30,992 bases of DNA from contig DLKG01000012.1 of NCBI GenBank assembly GCA_002490315.1, positions 1-30,992 of the forward strand, in the 5' to 3' direction. The DNA comes from Prevotella sp. UBA7594 (GTDB lineage: Bacteria; Bacteroidota; Bacteroidia; Bacteroidales; Bacteroidaceae). Below, one piece after another: positions 1 through 9,187 of this stretch (position 1 is its first letter; each line of letters starts with the position of its first letter). A model generated the notes under the pieces. It did no database searches. It saw nothing but the letters and a program-made list of their open reading frames with translations, and was not told the DNA's origin. A program made the position numbers and the translations under genes.

Positions 1-1245
1 GCCTCCGAAGAAGTCCACCTTAATGCCTTTCACGCCGATAGACTGCATCCAGGCCATCTCGCGCTTGCGTGCAATGGCAGTGTTCATGCAGTTGCGCGGT
101 GTCTGCGGAGCCTCGTTGGCAGTGCCGTTGCTGTTGTACCACAGCATCAGGCTCACTCCTTTCTGCTGGGCGTAGCGGCTGAGTTCGGCGATGCGCTCTC
201 GTCCAGTCTGCTGGTCCCAGAGTCCGTCGACGAGCACATACTCATATCCCATAGCCGCGGCGAGGTCAACCATCTGTCGCTGGTCGTCGTAGTTGGCAGA
301 GTTGTCCTGCCAGATGAGCCAGCTCCATGTGTAGCGTCCCGGCTTGTAGTCGTATTTCGCCTCGTAGAGCGGGTCTACCACATCGTAGCTGACAGTAGTC
401 TCGACGATAGGCTTCAGCGTCGTTCCGACGGTGATGGTGCGCCAAGGCGTAGCTCCCGGCAGTGGAAACGCAGCGTTGGAGGCGCCGCGTCCGTCGCACT
501 CGCCCTGCATTGGGAAGGCAATGGAGTAGCCCTTTTGAGCGTCGTAGTCGCTCAGTCGGCATCCCGGATAGTTGCCGTGTGTACCAGTCTCGCTGACGAG
601 CACCCATCCGTCGTTGCCCACGCGGAATAGGCAAGGGAAGGTGTAGCCCTGTCCGTATTTCGATTTTGCCGTCATGGGCGCGTCGGCAGTGTACTCCTCC
701 TCATAGCTTGGCTTGGAGCGTTTCCATCCAATCATAGGGTCGCTTTGCGGTGAAAGGAAAGTGGTGGTTTGTGAGGGGAAAAGAAAAGCAGTCTTTTCCT
801 CGTCAATAATAATGTGTGTATGTTCGGGTACATTGCCGAACTCGTAGCGGAATGCGATGTCATTGTCCGACACGTTGAACCTGACGGTCATCGTGTGGTG
901 GTCGACATTCTCGTAGACCACGCTCAGTTGGTTGGCACGATAAGCCACTTGCGCAGTCTTGGTGGTGCGCATGGAGTAGTCCTTAGCCACTTCTTTCGTG
1001 TCGGCAGATTTGAATGTAAGCTGACGGCTGAAGTCGCCGGTGTTGGCTATGACTCCGAGCTGTGACGGTTTTATCATCTGTCGTCCGTCGTAGGCGACGC
1101 TATAATAAAGCAGTCCGTCGCGGTCTTCCACGCTGACGGTGAGATGTCCGTCGGGCGATACTATCTTGTTCTCTTTTGCTTGCGAGCCGATGGCTATGGC
1201 TGCAAGGATTAGTGATGTGAGTGATGTGCGTAGTGCAAGGTTCAT
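1..1245 (-). CDS. GH97 family glycoside hydrolase (SusB-like family), C-terminus cut off by the window edge
   Basis: Reading the minus strand from the ATG at 1243-1245 gives 415 codons open to base 1, so only the N-terminal part is present (complete GH97 proteins have roughly 620-740 residues). Residues 1-23 form a signal peptide ending in SQA, so the enzyme should be periplasmic. The N-terminal beta-sandwich follows, and the barrel begins around residue 320 (YTWSWLIWQDN, YVLVDGLWD). The segment GIKVDFFGG at the very end is a GH97 hallmark. Its Asp411 lies where retaining GH97 enzymes (alpha-galactosidase or beta-L-arabinopyranosidase type) carry the nucleophile; inverting SusB-type alpha-glucosidases lack it. 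I infer a retaining exo-glycosidase, probably on galactose or arabinopyranose. It is co-directional with the HTCS gene 102 bp upstream but has its own promoter-like box. The family is secure; the substrate is not. Confidence 0.88.
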   Translation of the reverse strand, partial: MNLALRTSLTSLILAAIAIGSQAKENKIVSPDGHLTVSVEDRDGLLYYSVAYDGRQMIKPSQLGVIANTGDFSRQLTFKSADTKEVAKDYSMRTTKTAQVAYRANQLSVVYENVDHHTMTVRFNVSDNDIAFRYEFGNVPEHTHIIIDEEKTAFLFPSQTTTFLSPQSDPMIGWKRSKPSYEEEYTADAPMTAKSKYGQGYTFPCLFRVGNDGWVLVSETGTHGNYPGCRLSDYDAQKGYSIAFPMQGECDGRGASNAAFPLPGATPWRTITVGTTLKPIVETTVSYDVVDPLYEAKYDYKPGRYTWSWLIWQDNSANYDDQRQMVDLAAAMGYEYVLVDGLWDQQTGRERIAELSRYAQQKGVSLMLWYNSNGTANEAPQTPRNCMNTAIARKREMAWMQSIGVKGIKVDFFGG

Positions 1246-1276
1246 AAATTTGTGCATTTAAGAATAAATTGATGCG

Positions 1277-1284
1277 CAAATTTA
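1277..1284 (-). promoter_or_regulatory. Bacteroidota-type -7 box for the GH97 gene
   Basis: On the minus strand the box reads TAAATTTG followed by CGC, matching the Bacteroidota -7 consensus TAnnTTTG. Transcription would start near 1270, about 25 nt before the GH97 ATG. No clear -33 TTTG lies at the usual distance, so this could be an activator-dependent promoter, perhaps under HTCS control. Confidence 0.45.
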
Positions 1285-1347
1285 TGAACAATAGCACATA
1301 CGGACGTATCTAAATCAATAAAAAAGGGGTACTAATCGTTAAAATCC

Positions 1348-4300
1348 TTATTCTTTCATTTGTTCCACATATTCCTTCACTGTCATACCGAATTCTTTCT
1401 TAAAACACTGCGAGAAATAGCGTGGTGTAGAGAAGCCTACACGGAAGGACAGTTCGTTGATGCGAATGTCGGGTTGCTGCCGCAGGATGCGGCAAGCCTC
1501 CTTTAGTCGTATTGAGCTGATGAACGATGTGATGTTCTGTCCGGTGGTGGCACGTAGCTTGTTGTAGAGCGACGACGAGCTGATGCACATGTCGGCGGCA
1601 AGCTGCTCGCGTCCATAGTCGCTGTCGGTGATATGCTCCATAATTTTGGCAATGACATTCTCCACGAATATTTTCTCCGGACTGCTGTAGTGTTGCTCCT
1701 CGATGTCGAAGTCGGTCTGCTGCTGGAACCATTGGCGTATTCGCTCGCGGTTCTTTATTATGTTTTCGACGCGCAGCCGCAAGTCGTCGAGGTTGAACGG
1801 CTTGGTCAGATAGGCATCGGCACCAGCCCGGTAGCCCTCGTTGCGGTCGTCGCCCTGAGTCTTGGCAGTGAGCATGATGACGGGCAGTTGTGCGTAGTCC
1901 TCGCTCTGCTTTATCCAGCGTGTCAGCTCGATGCCGTCCATCACCGGCATCATCACGTCTGTAACAACGATGTCGAGTGCTGTCTTTTCTATTAAGCGTT
2001 GTGCCCGCTCACCGTTGGCAGCCGTATGCACCTTGAAGTAAGGTGTCAGTAGCGACGACATCAGCTGTAGCAGTTCGCTGTTGTCCTCGACAAGCAATAT
2101 GGAGTATTCCTTGCTCTCGTTGGTAGCTGCTGGCTGCATAGGCGCAGAGCTTGTGGCTGGTGTGGATTGTGTGGCAGATGCTGCCGCCTGCGCAGCCTGA
2201 ACGGATGAGCCTGATGGCTCGACGGTCATGTCTGTTGTATTCTTCGCTATTTCCTCATCGTTGTAGCTGTTGCGGTCTATAGGCATTGTTATGGTGAACT
2301 TAGTTCCCTTGCCCACCTCGCTCTCGCAGTCGATATGTCCGTGGTGCAGCTTCACGAGGTCGCGCACCAGCGACAGTCCGATGCCGGTGCCCATGGTGTT
2401 CATGCGTCGGTAGTCGCCGTCGAGGAATCTTGAGTAGAGGTGGCGCATCTTTTCTTTAGATATACCTATTCCCGTGTCGGCAACGATGATAGTGGCTTTA
2501 TTGCCGTCAATGTCTACATTTATGGTCACACTACCGCCTTCGTTTGAATATTTCACGGCGTTTGACAGCAGGTTGTAGATTATTTTCTCTATTTTGTCGC
2601 TGTCAAACCATGCTGTTGTTCCGAGGCAGTTGATGTGCTGGTTGAATGTCAGTCGCTTCTGGCTAAAGATAGGCACAATGCTCTCGCATGTCTCTTTGCA
2701 GAAGTCGCCGAGCTTTCCCTCGCTCACCTTCAGTTGCAGTTTGCCTGCCTGTGCCTTTCTCACCTCCAGAATCTGTCGCAGCATACGTGTCAGCCGGTTT
2801 ATGTTGTTGTGTATGAGCGATGTGCGGTCTTTCAGCTCTGGATGCTCCCCTTCTATACTGTCAGCCGAAGCCGATATGACGGTGAGCGGAGTGAGCAGTT
2901 CGTGTGTGATATTAGTGAACACCACAGCCATCTGCAGACGGTTCTTCGTGCGCAGTCGGTCGCGGTACCACAGTATTGCGGCATATATGCCACCGATGAT
3001 TATACATATATATATAAGGTATGCCCAAGGCGACGCGTACCATGGTGGCAGCACGTGTATGGATATAGAGTAGGGCAGCTCTGTCCAGCGTCCGTAGCTG
3101 TCGGATGCCTTCAGATGCAGTTTGTATGTGCCTGATGGAATGTTCTCGAACGAAGCCTGTCGCACATCGGCGTCGACGTAGTGCCAGTCGCGGTCGTAGC
3201 CTTCGAGGAAATAGGCATACTTACATTTGTCCGTGTTTATGTAGCTCAGCAGTGCAAACTCCACGGCAAACTTTCCCACCGATGCAGGAATGGTAAGCTT
3301 GCGTGCATATTGTGGTGTGGCGTCGCCTAGTCGTTGCTGCATTGTAGAGTCGAGATCGGCATATCGCTCGCCGTCAATGATGATGCTCGTCACTATCATG
3401 TTAGGCAAGGCAAGCTTGTTGTCGTCATTGACCATGCTTGAGTTCACGCTAATGATGTTGCGGCCAGCCCCGAAATACAGCATGTTGCCCAGGCGGAAGC
3501 ATGAGCTTGGCATGAAAATCATGTCGCCGAGTCCATTCTCCGATGTGAACGTCGTATAGTGTGCCTTGCCTTTCTTGTCGAGCGACAGGCACACGAGAGC
3601 GTCGTCGGTGGTGAGCCACAGACGGTGTTGCAGGTCTTCCTTGATGGAGAATACGCGGTCCAAGTCCCAGTGCAGCTCGTCGTTCATGTTGTCGAAGCTT
3701 TGGGTCTTGCTGTTGAGGCGGAACAGTCCGCCGCTATTTGATGTCGCCCATACTCGATGTTGTGAGTCCTCAAACACGTAGATAGCGTCGTTCACAACGA
3801 AATTGGCGTGTTGTGGGTTGAAATATTCCTTCTTCAGTGTCGCCGGACGCGTGAAGTCGCCGCTCAGGCGTATTATGCCGCAGTTCTCCGTAGCCACCCA
3901 GATATTACCCTTGCTGTCCTCGCTGATGCCGCTCACTTCGATGTCTTTGCCGAGGCTGAATGTCAGTCCGCCAGGAGTGATCCAATTGAGGTGGTGGCGT
4001 TCGCCTACGAACATTATTCCTCGGCGTGTCCGGCATAGTGCCTTCACGAAGTTGTCTTTCACAAACTTGCAGTTTGTTATGTCATACGTGTGTGTATTGC
4101 CGTCCTTCCACACCGTTATGCCGTAGCTGTTGTTGGCAAACCATAGGCTGCCGTCGTTGGCCATTGCTATCGACGACATGTGTGAGTTGATGGCAGAGGT
4201 AGGCAATGCGGCCATGCCTGGTATGTCGGTGTTGAAGAGTGTGCGTCCGGTCTGCGCGTTGTATGTAGCGATGCCCGCCGGTGCGAGTGTAAGCCAGAAG

Positions 4301-5448
4301 TTGTTGCCGTCGTTGGTGTATATGGAGCGTATACGGTTGGCAATGATGTTGGCAGGCAGTATGAGTGTCTTTTTGAACAGCGGTGTCTGTGTGTTGATAT
4401 GGAAGATGCCGTTGTTGAACGTCTGCGCCCAGATATTGCCCTTGCCGTCGGTGCGTATGTCGGTTACGTTTTTCAGTATATAGCTCTTGTCGGTGTCGCC
4501 GATGGTGTTGTAGTAAGTGAAGCCCGCTTTCATGTCTTTCTCGTCGAGCACTCCGATTCCGTAGCGCGAGCACGTCCATATCGTGTGTGTCACCGGGTCG
4601 TGTATGACTCGGTAGTTGATGTCGGTGTTCTTGTCGCCGTTGTTCATGTCGACGAGTCCCGGTTCGCGTTGGCTCATCGGGCGGGTCATGCACTTTATGC
4701 CTCCGCCCCAAGTGCTTATCCATAGCCGTCCGTGCGGGTCGAACATCAGCTCATAGGTTTTCACCGACTGGTCGTTGACGGGCAGGTCGTATTTGTACAT
4801 AGTGTGCCGGCGTCGGTCGAATCGGTAGAGCGATTTCGACCATGTGCCGATGAATATGTTGCCGTGCTTATCCTCGGCAAACGACTTGGCTTTGATATCT
4901 TCCCATCGTATGCGCTTGCCGTCGGTACCTACAATGGTGGTGTTCTTCTTGCCGTAGTATGTGAATTGCCGCGTCTTGGGGTCGACGCTCTTCACTCCGT
5001 CGTCGGTGCCTATCCACACCGTTCCGTCGCGGGATGTGAACAGGGCGTAAATCTCGCGGCTGTGCTCGGTCTTCAGGTGATAGGTGTTGAAGTGTCCGCG
5101 TCGCTTGTCCATGCACACCAGTCCGTTGCGTGTGCCTATCCACAGACAGTTGTCATGGTCTTCGGTCATCGACAGCACCGCGTTGTTTGGCAGTATGTTT
5201 GGCGTTGTCGCGTCGCTGCGGTAGGATGTGAACCGGTAGCCGTCGTATGACTTCACGCCGGAGTTGGTGCCCATCCACAGCAGTCCCTGGCTGTCGATGA
5301 GCATGCATTTCTGCTCTACCGAAGCCGGCGGCATGATGGTGTTGATTAACCGGATATTAGGAACCGCAGCTGTTGCATAGACAGCTGTCATGAGCAAAAT
5401 GCCGTTAAAAAATATTCGTCTAAATAAATTGATTCTATTTGGTTTCAT
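1348..5448 (-). CDS. Hybrid two-component system regulator (HTCS): periplasmic sensor, histidine kinase, receiver and AraC DNA-binding domain in one protein
   Basis: This 1366-residue protein is a typical full-length HTCS, which senses a specific oligosaccharide in the periplasm and activates its PUL. A signal peptide or N-terminal anchor covers residues 1-28. About 14 two-component-propeller repeats follow (residues ~35-700; recurring motifs such as LLWMGTNSGV and NCLWIGTRNGLV), then a Y_Y_Y domain (~720-797). One membrane span (~803-824) precedes the kinase, whose H-box is FTNITHELLTPLT with His849 as phospho-acceptor. The ATPase N-box NLLSNAVKYS lies near 960 and the G-box GTGIGLSLV near 1017. 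The receiver motif VVTDVMMPVMDG places the acceptor at Asp1164. An AraC helix-turn-helix fills ~1266-1366. A low-complexity A/S/T/P linker joins kinase and receiver. It is transcribed away from susC across a shared spacer, so susCD and the downstream enzymes are its likely targets. The ligand is unknown. Confidence 0.97.
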   Translation of the reverse strand: MKPNRINLFRRIFFNGILLMTAVYATAAVPNIRLINTIMPPASVEQKCMLIDSQGLLWMGTNSGVKSYDGYRFTSYRSDATTPNILPNNAVLSMTEDHDNCLWIGTRNGLVCMDKRRGHFNTYHLKTEHSREIYALFTSRDGTVWIGTDDGVKSVDPKTRQFTYYGKKNTTIVGTDGKRIRWEDIKAKSFAEDKHGNIFIGTWSKSLYRFDRRRHTMYKYDLPVNDQSVKTYELMFDPHGRLWISTWGGGIKCMTRPMSQREPGLVDMNNGDKNTDINYRVIHDPVTHTIWTCSRYGIGVLDEKDMKAGFTYYNTIGDTDKSYILKNVTDIRTDGKGNIWAQTFNNGIFHINTQTPLFKKTLILPANIIANRIRSIYTNDGNNFWLTLAPAGIATYNAQTGRTLFNTDIPGMAALPTSAINSHMSSIAMANDGSLWFANNSYGITVWKDGNTHTYDITNCKFVKDNFVKALCRTRRGIMFVGERHHLNWITPGGLTFSLGKDIEVSGISEDSKGNIWVATENCGIIRLSGDFTRPATLKKEYFNPQHANFVVNDAIYVFEDSQHRVWATSNSGGLFRLNSKTQSFDNMNDELHWDLDRVFSIKEDLQHRLWLTTDDALVCLSLDKKGKAHYTTFTSENGLGDMIFMPSSCFRLGNMLYFGAGRNIISVNSSMVNDDNKLALPNMIVTSIIIDGERYADLDSTMQQRLGDATPQYARKLTIPASVGKFAVEFALLSYINTDKCKYAYFLEGYDRDWHYVDADVRQASFENIPSGTYKLHLKASDSYGRWTELPYSISIHVLPPWYASPWAYLIYICIIIGGIYAAILWYRDRLRTKNRLQMAVVFTNITHELLTPLTVISASADSIEGEHPELKDRTSLIHNNINRLTRMLRQILEVRKAQAGKLQLKVSEGKLGDFCKETCESIVPIFSQKRLTFNQHINCLGTTAWFDSDKIEKIIYNLLSNAVKYSNEGGSVTINVDIDGNKATIIVADTGIGISKEKMRHLYSRFLDGDYRRMNTMGTGIGLSLVRDLVKLHHGHIDCESEVGKGTKFTITMPIDRNSYNDEEIAKNTTDMTVEPSGSSVQAAQAAASATQSTPATSSAPMQPAATNESKEYSILLVEDNSELLQLMSSLLTPYFKVHTAANGERAQRLIEKTALDIVVTDVMMPVMDGIELTRWIKQSEDYAQLPVIMLTAKTQGDDRNEGYRAGADAYLTKPFNLDDLRLRVENIIKNRERIRQWFQQQTDFDIEEQHYSSPEKIFVENVIAKIMEHITDSDYGREQLAADMCISSSSLYNKLRATTGQNITSFISSIRLKEACRILRQQPDIRINELSFRVGFSTPRYFSQCFKKEFGMTVKEYVEQMKE

Positions 5449-5468
5449 GTTAATTTAGGTTTGCGTTG

Positions 5469-5476
5469 CAAAGTTA
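5469..5476 (-). promoter_or_regulatory. -7 box for the HTCS gene
   Basis: The minus strand reads TAACTTTG followed by CAACG, a good TAnnTTTG match about 21 nt upstream of the HTCS start codon. That leaves a leader of about 14 nt. A second candidate, TAAATTTG followed by CGC, lies at 5550-5557 on the same strand and could give a longer leader. Confidence 0.45.
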
Positions 5477-5575
5477 ATGAAAAATTGTTTTTTATGAAAA
5501 TTTTATAAAAACGAGATTATATTGTAATTTATATAAATAAGTAGTTGCGCAAATTTATCTTTACATATATTTAGA

Positions 5576-5652
5576 GGGTATGGCATCCCTGCCATACCCA
5601 CTGAATGGGCAGAACTTTATGGCGGAGTGGGTATGGCAAGGATGCCATACCC
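5576..5652. repeat. Nested inverted repeat with 27-bp arms upstream of susC
   Basis: The arms at 5576-5602 and 5626-5652 are reverse complements over 27 bp with a single mismatch, around a 23-nt loop. Each arm is itself an interrupted palindrome of GGGTATGGC and GCCATACCC, so the motif occurs four times in alternating orientation. It lies between the divergent HTCS and susC promoters. It could be a regulator-binding site or a pair of REP-like hairpins; a related sequence downstream of kduI (27515-27531) favours the repeat-family reading. Confidence 0.8.
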
Positions 5653-5784
5653 TTCTACTATGTGATGTCTGCTTTTTATGTATCTTTATCGTTAATTATG
5701 TGCAAAATATATTATTTCATATACTTATGGCGATACTTTTACCCCAAATCACGTTGTGTGTACGTACGAATATTAAACGTTTCT

Positions 5785-5792
5785 TAATTTTG
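5785..5792 (+). promoter_or_regulatory. -7 box for the susCD transcript
   Basis: TAATTTTG followed by CG matches the TAnnTTTG consensus and lies 50 nt upstream of the susC ATG. No TTTG stands at the 17-19 nt spacing seen at other promoters here (11362-11390, 30088-30118). That is what an HTCS-activated promoter with a weak -33 element would look like, but the activation is inferred. Confidence 0.45.
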
Positions 5793-5841
5793 CGACAGAT
5801 ATCTTAAACGAAGCAAAATAGTAACTAAATACCGAATCATC

Positions 5842-8800
5842 ATGGAACAAACGTTCTTATTGACAGCTGCGCGGAAAGCAATGCTTGTCGGGTTCTTGAC
5901 AGCAGTTCCCGCATTCAGTCTACCGTCAGTGGCAGACACACTTCAGTCTTCAAACATCCAGCAACAGTCTGGCAAAGTTAAGGGTAAGGTTTTCGACTCA
6001 AATGGCGAGGCCGTTATCGGTGCTTCTGTCAAGATTGTAGGACAGAAGAACAGTGGCACCATCACCGACATCGACGGCAACTTCACCATCGACGCGAAGA
6101 ATGGTCAGACCCTCGAAATCTCATATATAGGTTATAAGCCGAAAACCGTAAAGGTGAACGGTGCCAGCCTCACCGTAAAGCTTGAGGACGACGCACAACT
6201 CCTCAACGACGTGGTGGTTGTAGGCTACGGCACCATGCGCAAGAAAGATCTCACCGGTAGCGTGTTGCAGATCAACCCCGAGAAGTTTGCTAACGAGAAT
6301 CCCGGAACCGTGCAGGATCTTCTTCGTGGCACACCGGGTTTGAACGTAGGCTACAGTGCCGACGCTAAGGGCGGTGGCTCGATGCAGATTCGTGGTCAGC
6401 GTTCTGTTTATACCGACGGCGGCCACAACGACCCGCTCATCATCCTCGACGGTATGGCTTTCTACGGCGAGCTCTCGGAAATCAATCCTGACGACATCGG
6501 TCAGATTGACGTATTGAAGGATGCTTCTGCAGCAGCCGTATACGGTGCAAAGGCTGCCAACGGCGTTATCATCGTCACTACTAAGAAAGGTAAGCTTGGC
6601 AAGCCGACCGTCAACGTGAGCGCAAACCTCGGTATCAACACCAAGAGCGACTACACAATGGACGTGTACAGTCCGTCGGGCTACATGAAGTTCCGCGAGG
6701 ACTGGTACAAGGCCACAACCTACGGTATGGGCGACGACGGTGTGTATGGCGCATACAAGGGAAAAGACGGCAAGGGTAACCTTATACAGCAGCCTGGCTA
6801 TTATGACACTGCCGAGAACGCACAGCGTCTGTATGGCGTCGACCAGGCCACATGGGCAGCATACAGCAAGAATGCCGACGGCGAGTCGATGGCAAGCATC
6901 TACGCACAGCGTCTCGGACTGCGCGACAACGTGCTGCAGAACTATCTCGACGGCAACACTGTCGACTGGTGGGACAAGACATTCCGCACGGGTATCAACC
7001 AGGACTACAACGCAAGCATCTCGGGTGCAAGCGAGACAATGAATTACTATATGTCGGCTGGCTTCCTGCGCAACGAGGGTGCCGTGAAGGGTAACGAATA
7101 TCGCTCGATACGTGCCAACATGAAAGTGTCGGGCAAGGTCACAAAGTGGCTTGAGATTGGTGCCAACGTCAACTTCCAGGACCGCTCTGACGGTGACATC
7201 TCCGTAGGTCTCGGCACCAACTACTGGGACAACAACCAGCTGCGCAACTCGCCATTCTCTACCTACCGCAACGAGGACGGCACGCTGGCACAGTATCCTA
7301 TGAACCAGAACGATTACGGTGGCTACAGCTACGACTTCGAGCGTCAGTATCTCGACCTTGAGAAGGGCTACCAGGTGCTCAATACTATCTTCAACGCCAA
7401 GGTTACGCTGCCGTTCGGCATCACCTACGCTTTCAATGCGTCGCCGCGCTACCAATATTACTACAACCGCTACTTCATGTCTGCCGACCGTCCTAACACC
7501 AACGCTCAGGACCGTGGCGTAGACCGTGGATGGGGCAAGCGCTTCGACTGGTCGCTCAACAACACCATCACTTGGGACCACACCTTCGCAAAGAAGCATC
7601 ACGTCATCCTCACCCTCGTGCAGGAGGCAGAGGAGCGCCGCTACTGGAGCGATAATATCTCGGCACGCGAGATTCTTCCGTCCGATGCTCTTGGATTCCA
7701 CAACACGCAGAACGCGACACTCGAGAAGAGTAGCTTCTCTACAAACGACACCCACCAGACTGCCGATGCTCTTCTCGCACGCTTGTTCTATAGCTACGAC
7801 GACCGCTACATGATTACAGCTTCCGTACGTCGCGACGGCTACTCGGCATTCGGTAACAACAACCCATACGCCACATTCCCGTCAGTGGCTCTCGGATGGT
7901 CGTTCACCAACGAGAAGTTCTGGAAGTGGAGCGACATAATGAACACCGGTAAGCTGCGCCTCTCTTGGGGTAAGAACGGTAACCGCTCGCTCTCAGACCC
8001 GTATGTGGCTCTTGCCGATCTCGCTTCGGGCACAGGCAAGACAATGAACTACCTCACCGGCGGCAACATCGTCGACATGAAGTACCTCAGCGTGAACCGC
8101 TTGGCAAATCCTAACCTCCAGTGGGAGAAGACAGAGGCCATCAACGTAGGTCTCGACTTCGGATTCCTCAACGACCGCATCACAGGTAGCATCGACTATT
8201 ACCACATGATGACCAAGGACATGATTATGAACCAGCGTCTGCCGGGATTCACTGGCTTCGGAAGCATCACCACCAACTTGGGACAGGTGAACAACGACGG
8301 TCTTGAGGTTTCTATCAACTCGCTCAATATCAAGGAGAAGAACTTCGAGTGGCGCACAAGCTTCGGTCTCTCTTGGAACAAGAATACCATCAAGAAGCTC
8401 TACGGCACCTACGAGGACGTGCTCGACAAGAACGGCAACGTAGTAGGACGCAAGGAGTCGGACGACCTCACCAACGGTTGGTTCATTGGCAAGTCTATCG
8501 GCACCATCTGGAACTATGAAGTGACTGGCATCTGGCAGACCGACGAGTATGAGGAGGCAGCCAAGTACGGACAGCGTCCGGGCGACCCGAAGGTATGGAA
8601 CAACCCTGACAACGACCAGTACAACGAGGATGGAACTGTGAAGAAGATTGTATACGGCAACGAGGACAAGAAGTTCCTCGGACAGACCACTCCGAAGGTG
8701 CGCTGGAGCCTGCGCAACGACTTCACCATCTTCAAGAACTGGAGCATCGGCATCAGCATGTACTCGCTCATGGGACACAAGAGTCTCTCAGGCTGGTATC

Positions 8801-9156
8801 TCAACAACGACAACGGCGGCTCGCTCGTCACAAAGCAGTGCAACACATGGGTGAAGGGCTACTGGACACCGGAGAACCCGACCAACAAGTACGCTCGTCT
8901 TGACGCACAGGGACCGACCGGAGCAACCGGAGCACAGAAGCTCATCAACCGCTCGTTCGTTCGTTTCGACAACCTCTCTGTTGCCTACACCTTCCCGAAG
9001 GAGTGGCTCGCCTCTACAGGCATCAGCCGTCTGAAGCTGTTCTTCAACATCAAGAACCTCGGCACTATCCACTCTTCCGACTGGGAGTATGGCGACCCCG
9101 AGACAGCAGGTCTCGCAACACGCACCTACACCTTCGGTATGAACATAACGCTCTAA
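5842..9156 (+). CDS. susC: SusC-like TonB-dependent outer-membrane glycan transporter
   Basis: The 1104-residue protein imports oligosaccharides across the outer membrane using TonB energy and forms a lidded complex with the SusD lipoprotein. A signal peptide covers about the first 31 residues. A carboxypeptidase-regulatory-like domain follows (~45-115; GKVFDSNGEAVIGASVKIVG). The SusC TonB-box segment LNDVVVVGYGT ends near residue 131. The plug domain carries LRGTPGLNV and VLKDASAAAVYGAKAANG (~155-250), and the rest is a 22-strand-type barrel ending in RTYTFGMNITL. Length and motif order are normal for the family. susD starts 31 bp downstream, so the two are surely co-transcribed. No surface-glycan-binding (SusE/F-like) lipoprotein gene follows, which is a little unusual for a PUL of this size. 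Confidence 0.97.
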   Translation: MEQTFLLTAARKAMLVGFLTAVPAFSLPSVADTLQSSNIQQQSGKVKGKVFDSNGEAVIGASVKIVGQKNSGTITDIDGNFTIDAKNGQTLEISYIGYKPKTVKVNGASLTVKLEDDAQLLNDVVVVGYGTMRKKDLTGSVLQINPEKFANENPGTVQDLLRGTPGLNVGYSADAKGGGSMQIRGQRSVYTDGGHNDPLIILDGMAFYGELSEINPDDIGQIDVLKDASAAAVYGAKAANGVIIVTTKKGKLGKPTVNVSANLGINTKSDYTMDVYSPSGYMKFREDWYKATTYGMGDDGVYGAYKGKDGKGNLIQQPGYYDTAENAQRLYGVDQATWAAYSKNADGESMASIYAQRLGLRDNVLQNYLDGNTVDWWDKTFRTGINQDYNASISGASETMNYYMSAGFLRNEGAVKGNEYRSIRANMKVSGKVTKWLEIGANVNFQDRSDGDISVGLGTNYWDNNQLRNSPFSTYRNEDGTLAQYPMNQNDYGGYSYDFERQYLDLEKGYQVLNTIFNAKVTLPFGITYAFNASPRYQYYYNRYFMSADRPNTNAQDRGVDRGWGKRFDWSLNNTITWDHTFAKKHHVILTLVQEAEERRYWSDNISAREILPSDALGFHNTQNATLEKSSFSTNDTHQTADALLARLFYSYDDRYMITASVRRDGYSAFGNNNPYATFPSVALGWSFTNEKFWKWSDIMNTGKLRLSWGKNGNRSLSDPYVALADLASGTGKTMNYLTGGNIVDMKYLSVNRLANPNLQWEKTEAINVGLDFGFLNDRITGSIDYYHMMTKDMIMNQRLPGFTGFGSITTNLGQVNNDGLEVSINSLNIKEKNFEWRTSFGLSWNKNTIKKLYGTYEDVLDKNGNVVGRKESDDLTNGWFIGKSIGTIWNYEVTGIWQTDEYEEAAKYGQRPGDPKVWNNPDNDQYNEDGTVKKIVYGNEDKKFLGQTTPKVRWSLRNDFTIFKNWSIGISMYSLMGHKSLSGWYLNNDNGGSLVTKQCNTWVKGYWTPENPTNKYARLDAQGPTGATGAQKLINRSFVRFDNLSVAYTFPKEWLASTGISRLKLFFNIKNLGTIHSSDWEYGDPETAGLATRTYTFGMNITL

Positions 9157-9187
9157 ACCAATAACTCAATTTAAAAGCATATTCATT

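Larger units (their letters stand above)
5449..5841. other. Divergent intergenic control region between the HTCS gene and susC
   Basis: This 393-bp AT-rich spacer holds -7-like boxes for the leftward HTCS gene (5469-5476 and 5550-5557), a large nested inverted repeat (5576-5652) and a -7-like box for rightward susC (5785-5792). I see no credible gene. A 75-codon plus-strand open frame begins at 5580 but lies across the inverted repeat, has no recognisable domain and shows AT-rich, non-coding composition. Confidence 0.7.

Noticed and set aside
5580..5807. 75-residue plus-strand frame upstream of susC
   Set aside because: It starts inside the inverted repeat, runs through the -7 box and shows no conserved features.
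6121..7755. 544-residue minus-strand open frame opposite susC
   Set aside because: It has shadow-type composition (Val, Ala, His, Arg) and lies entirely inside a certain TonB-dependent transporter gene.
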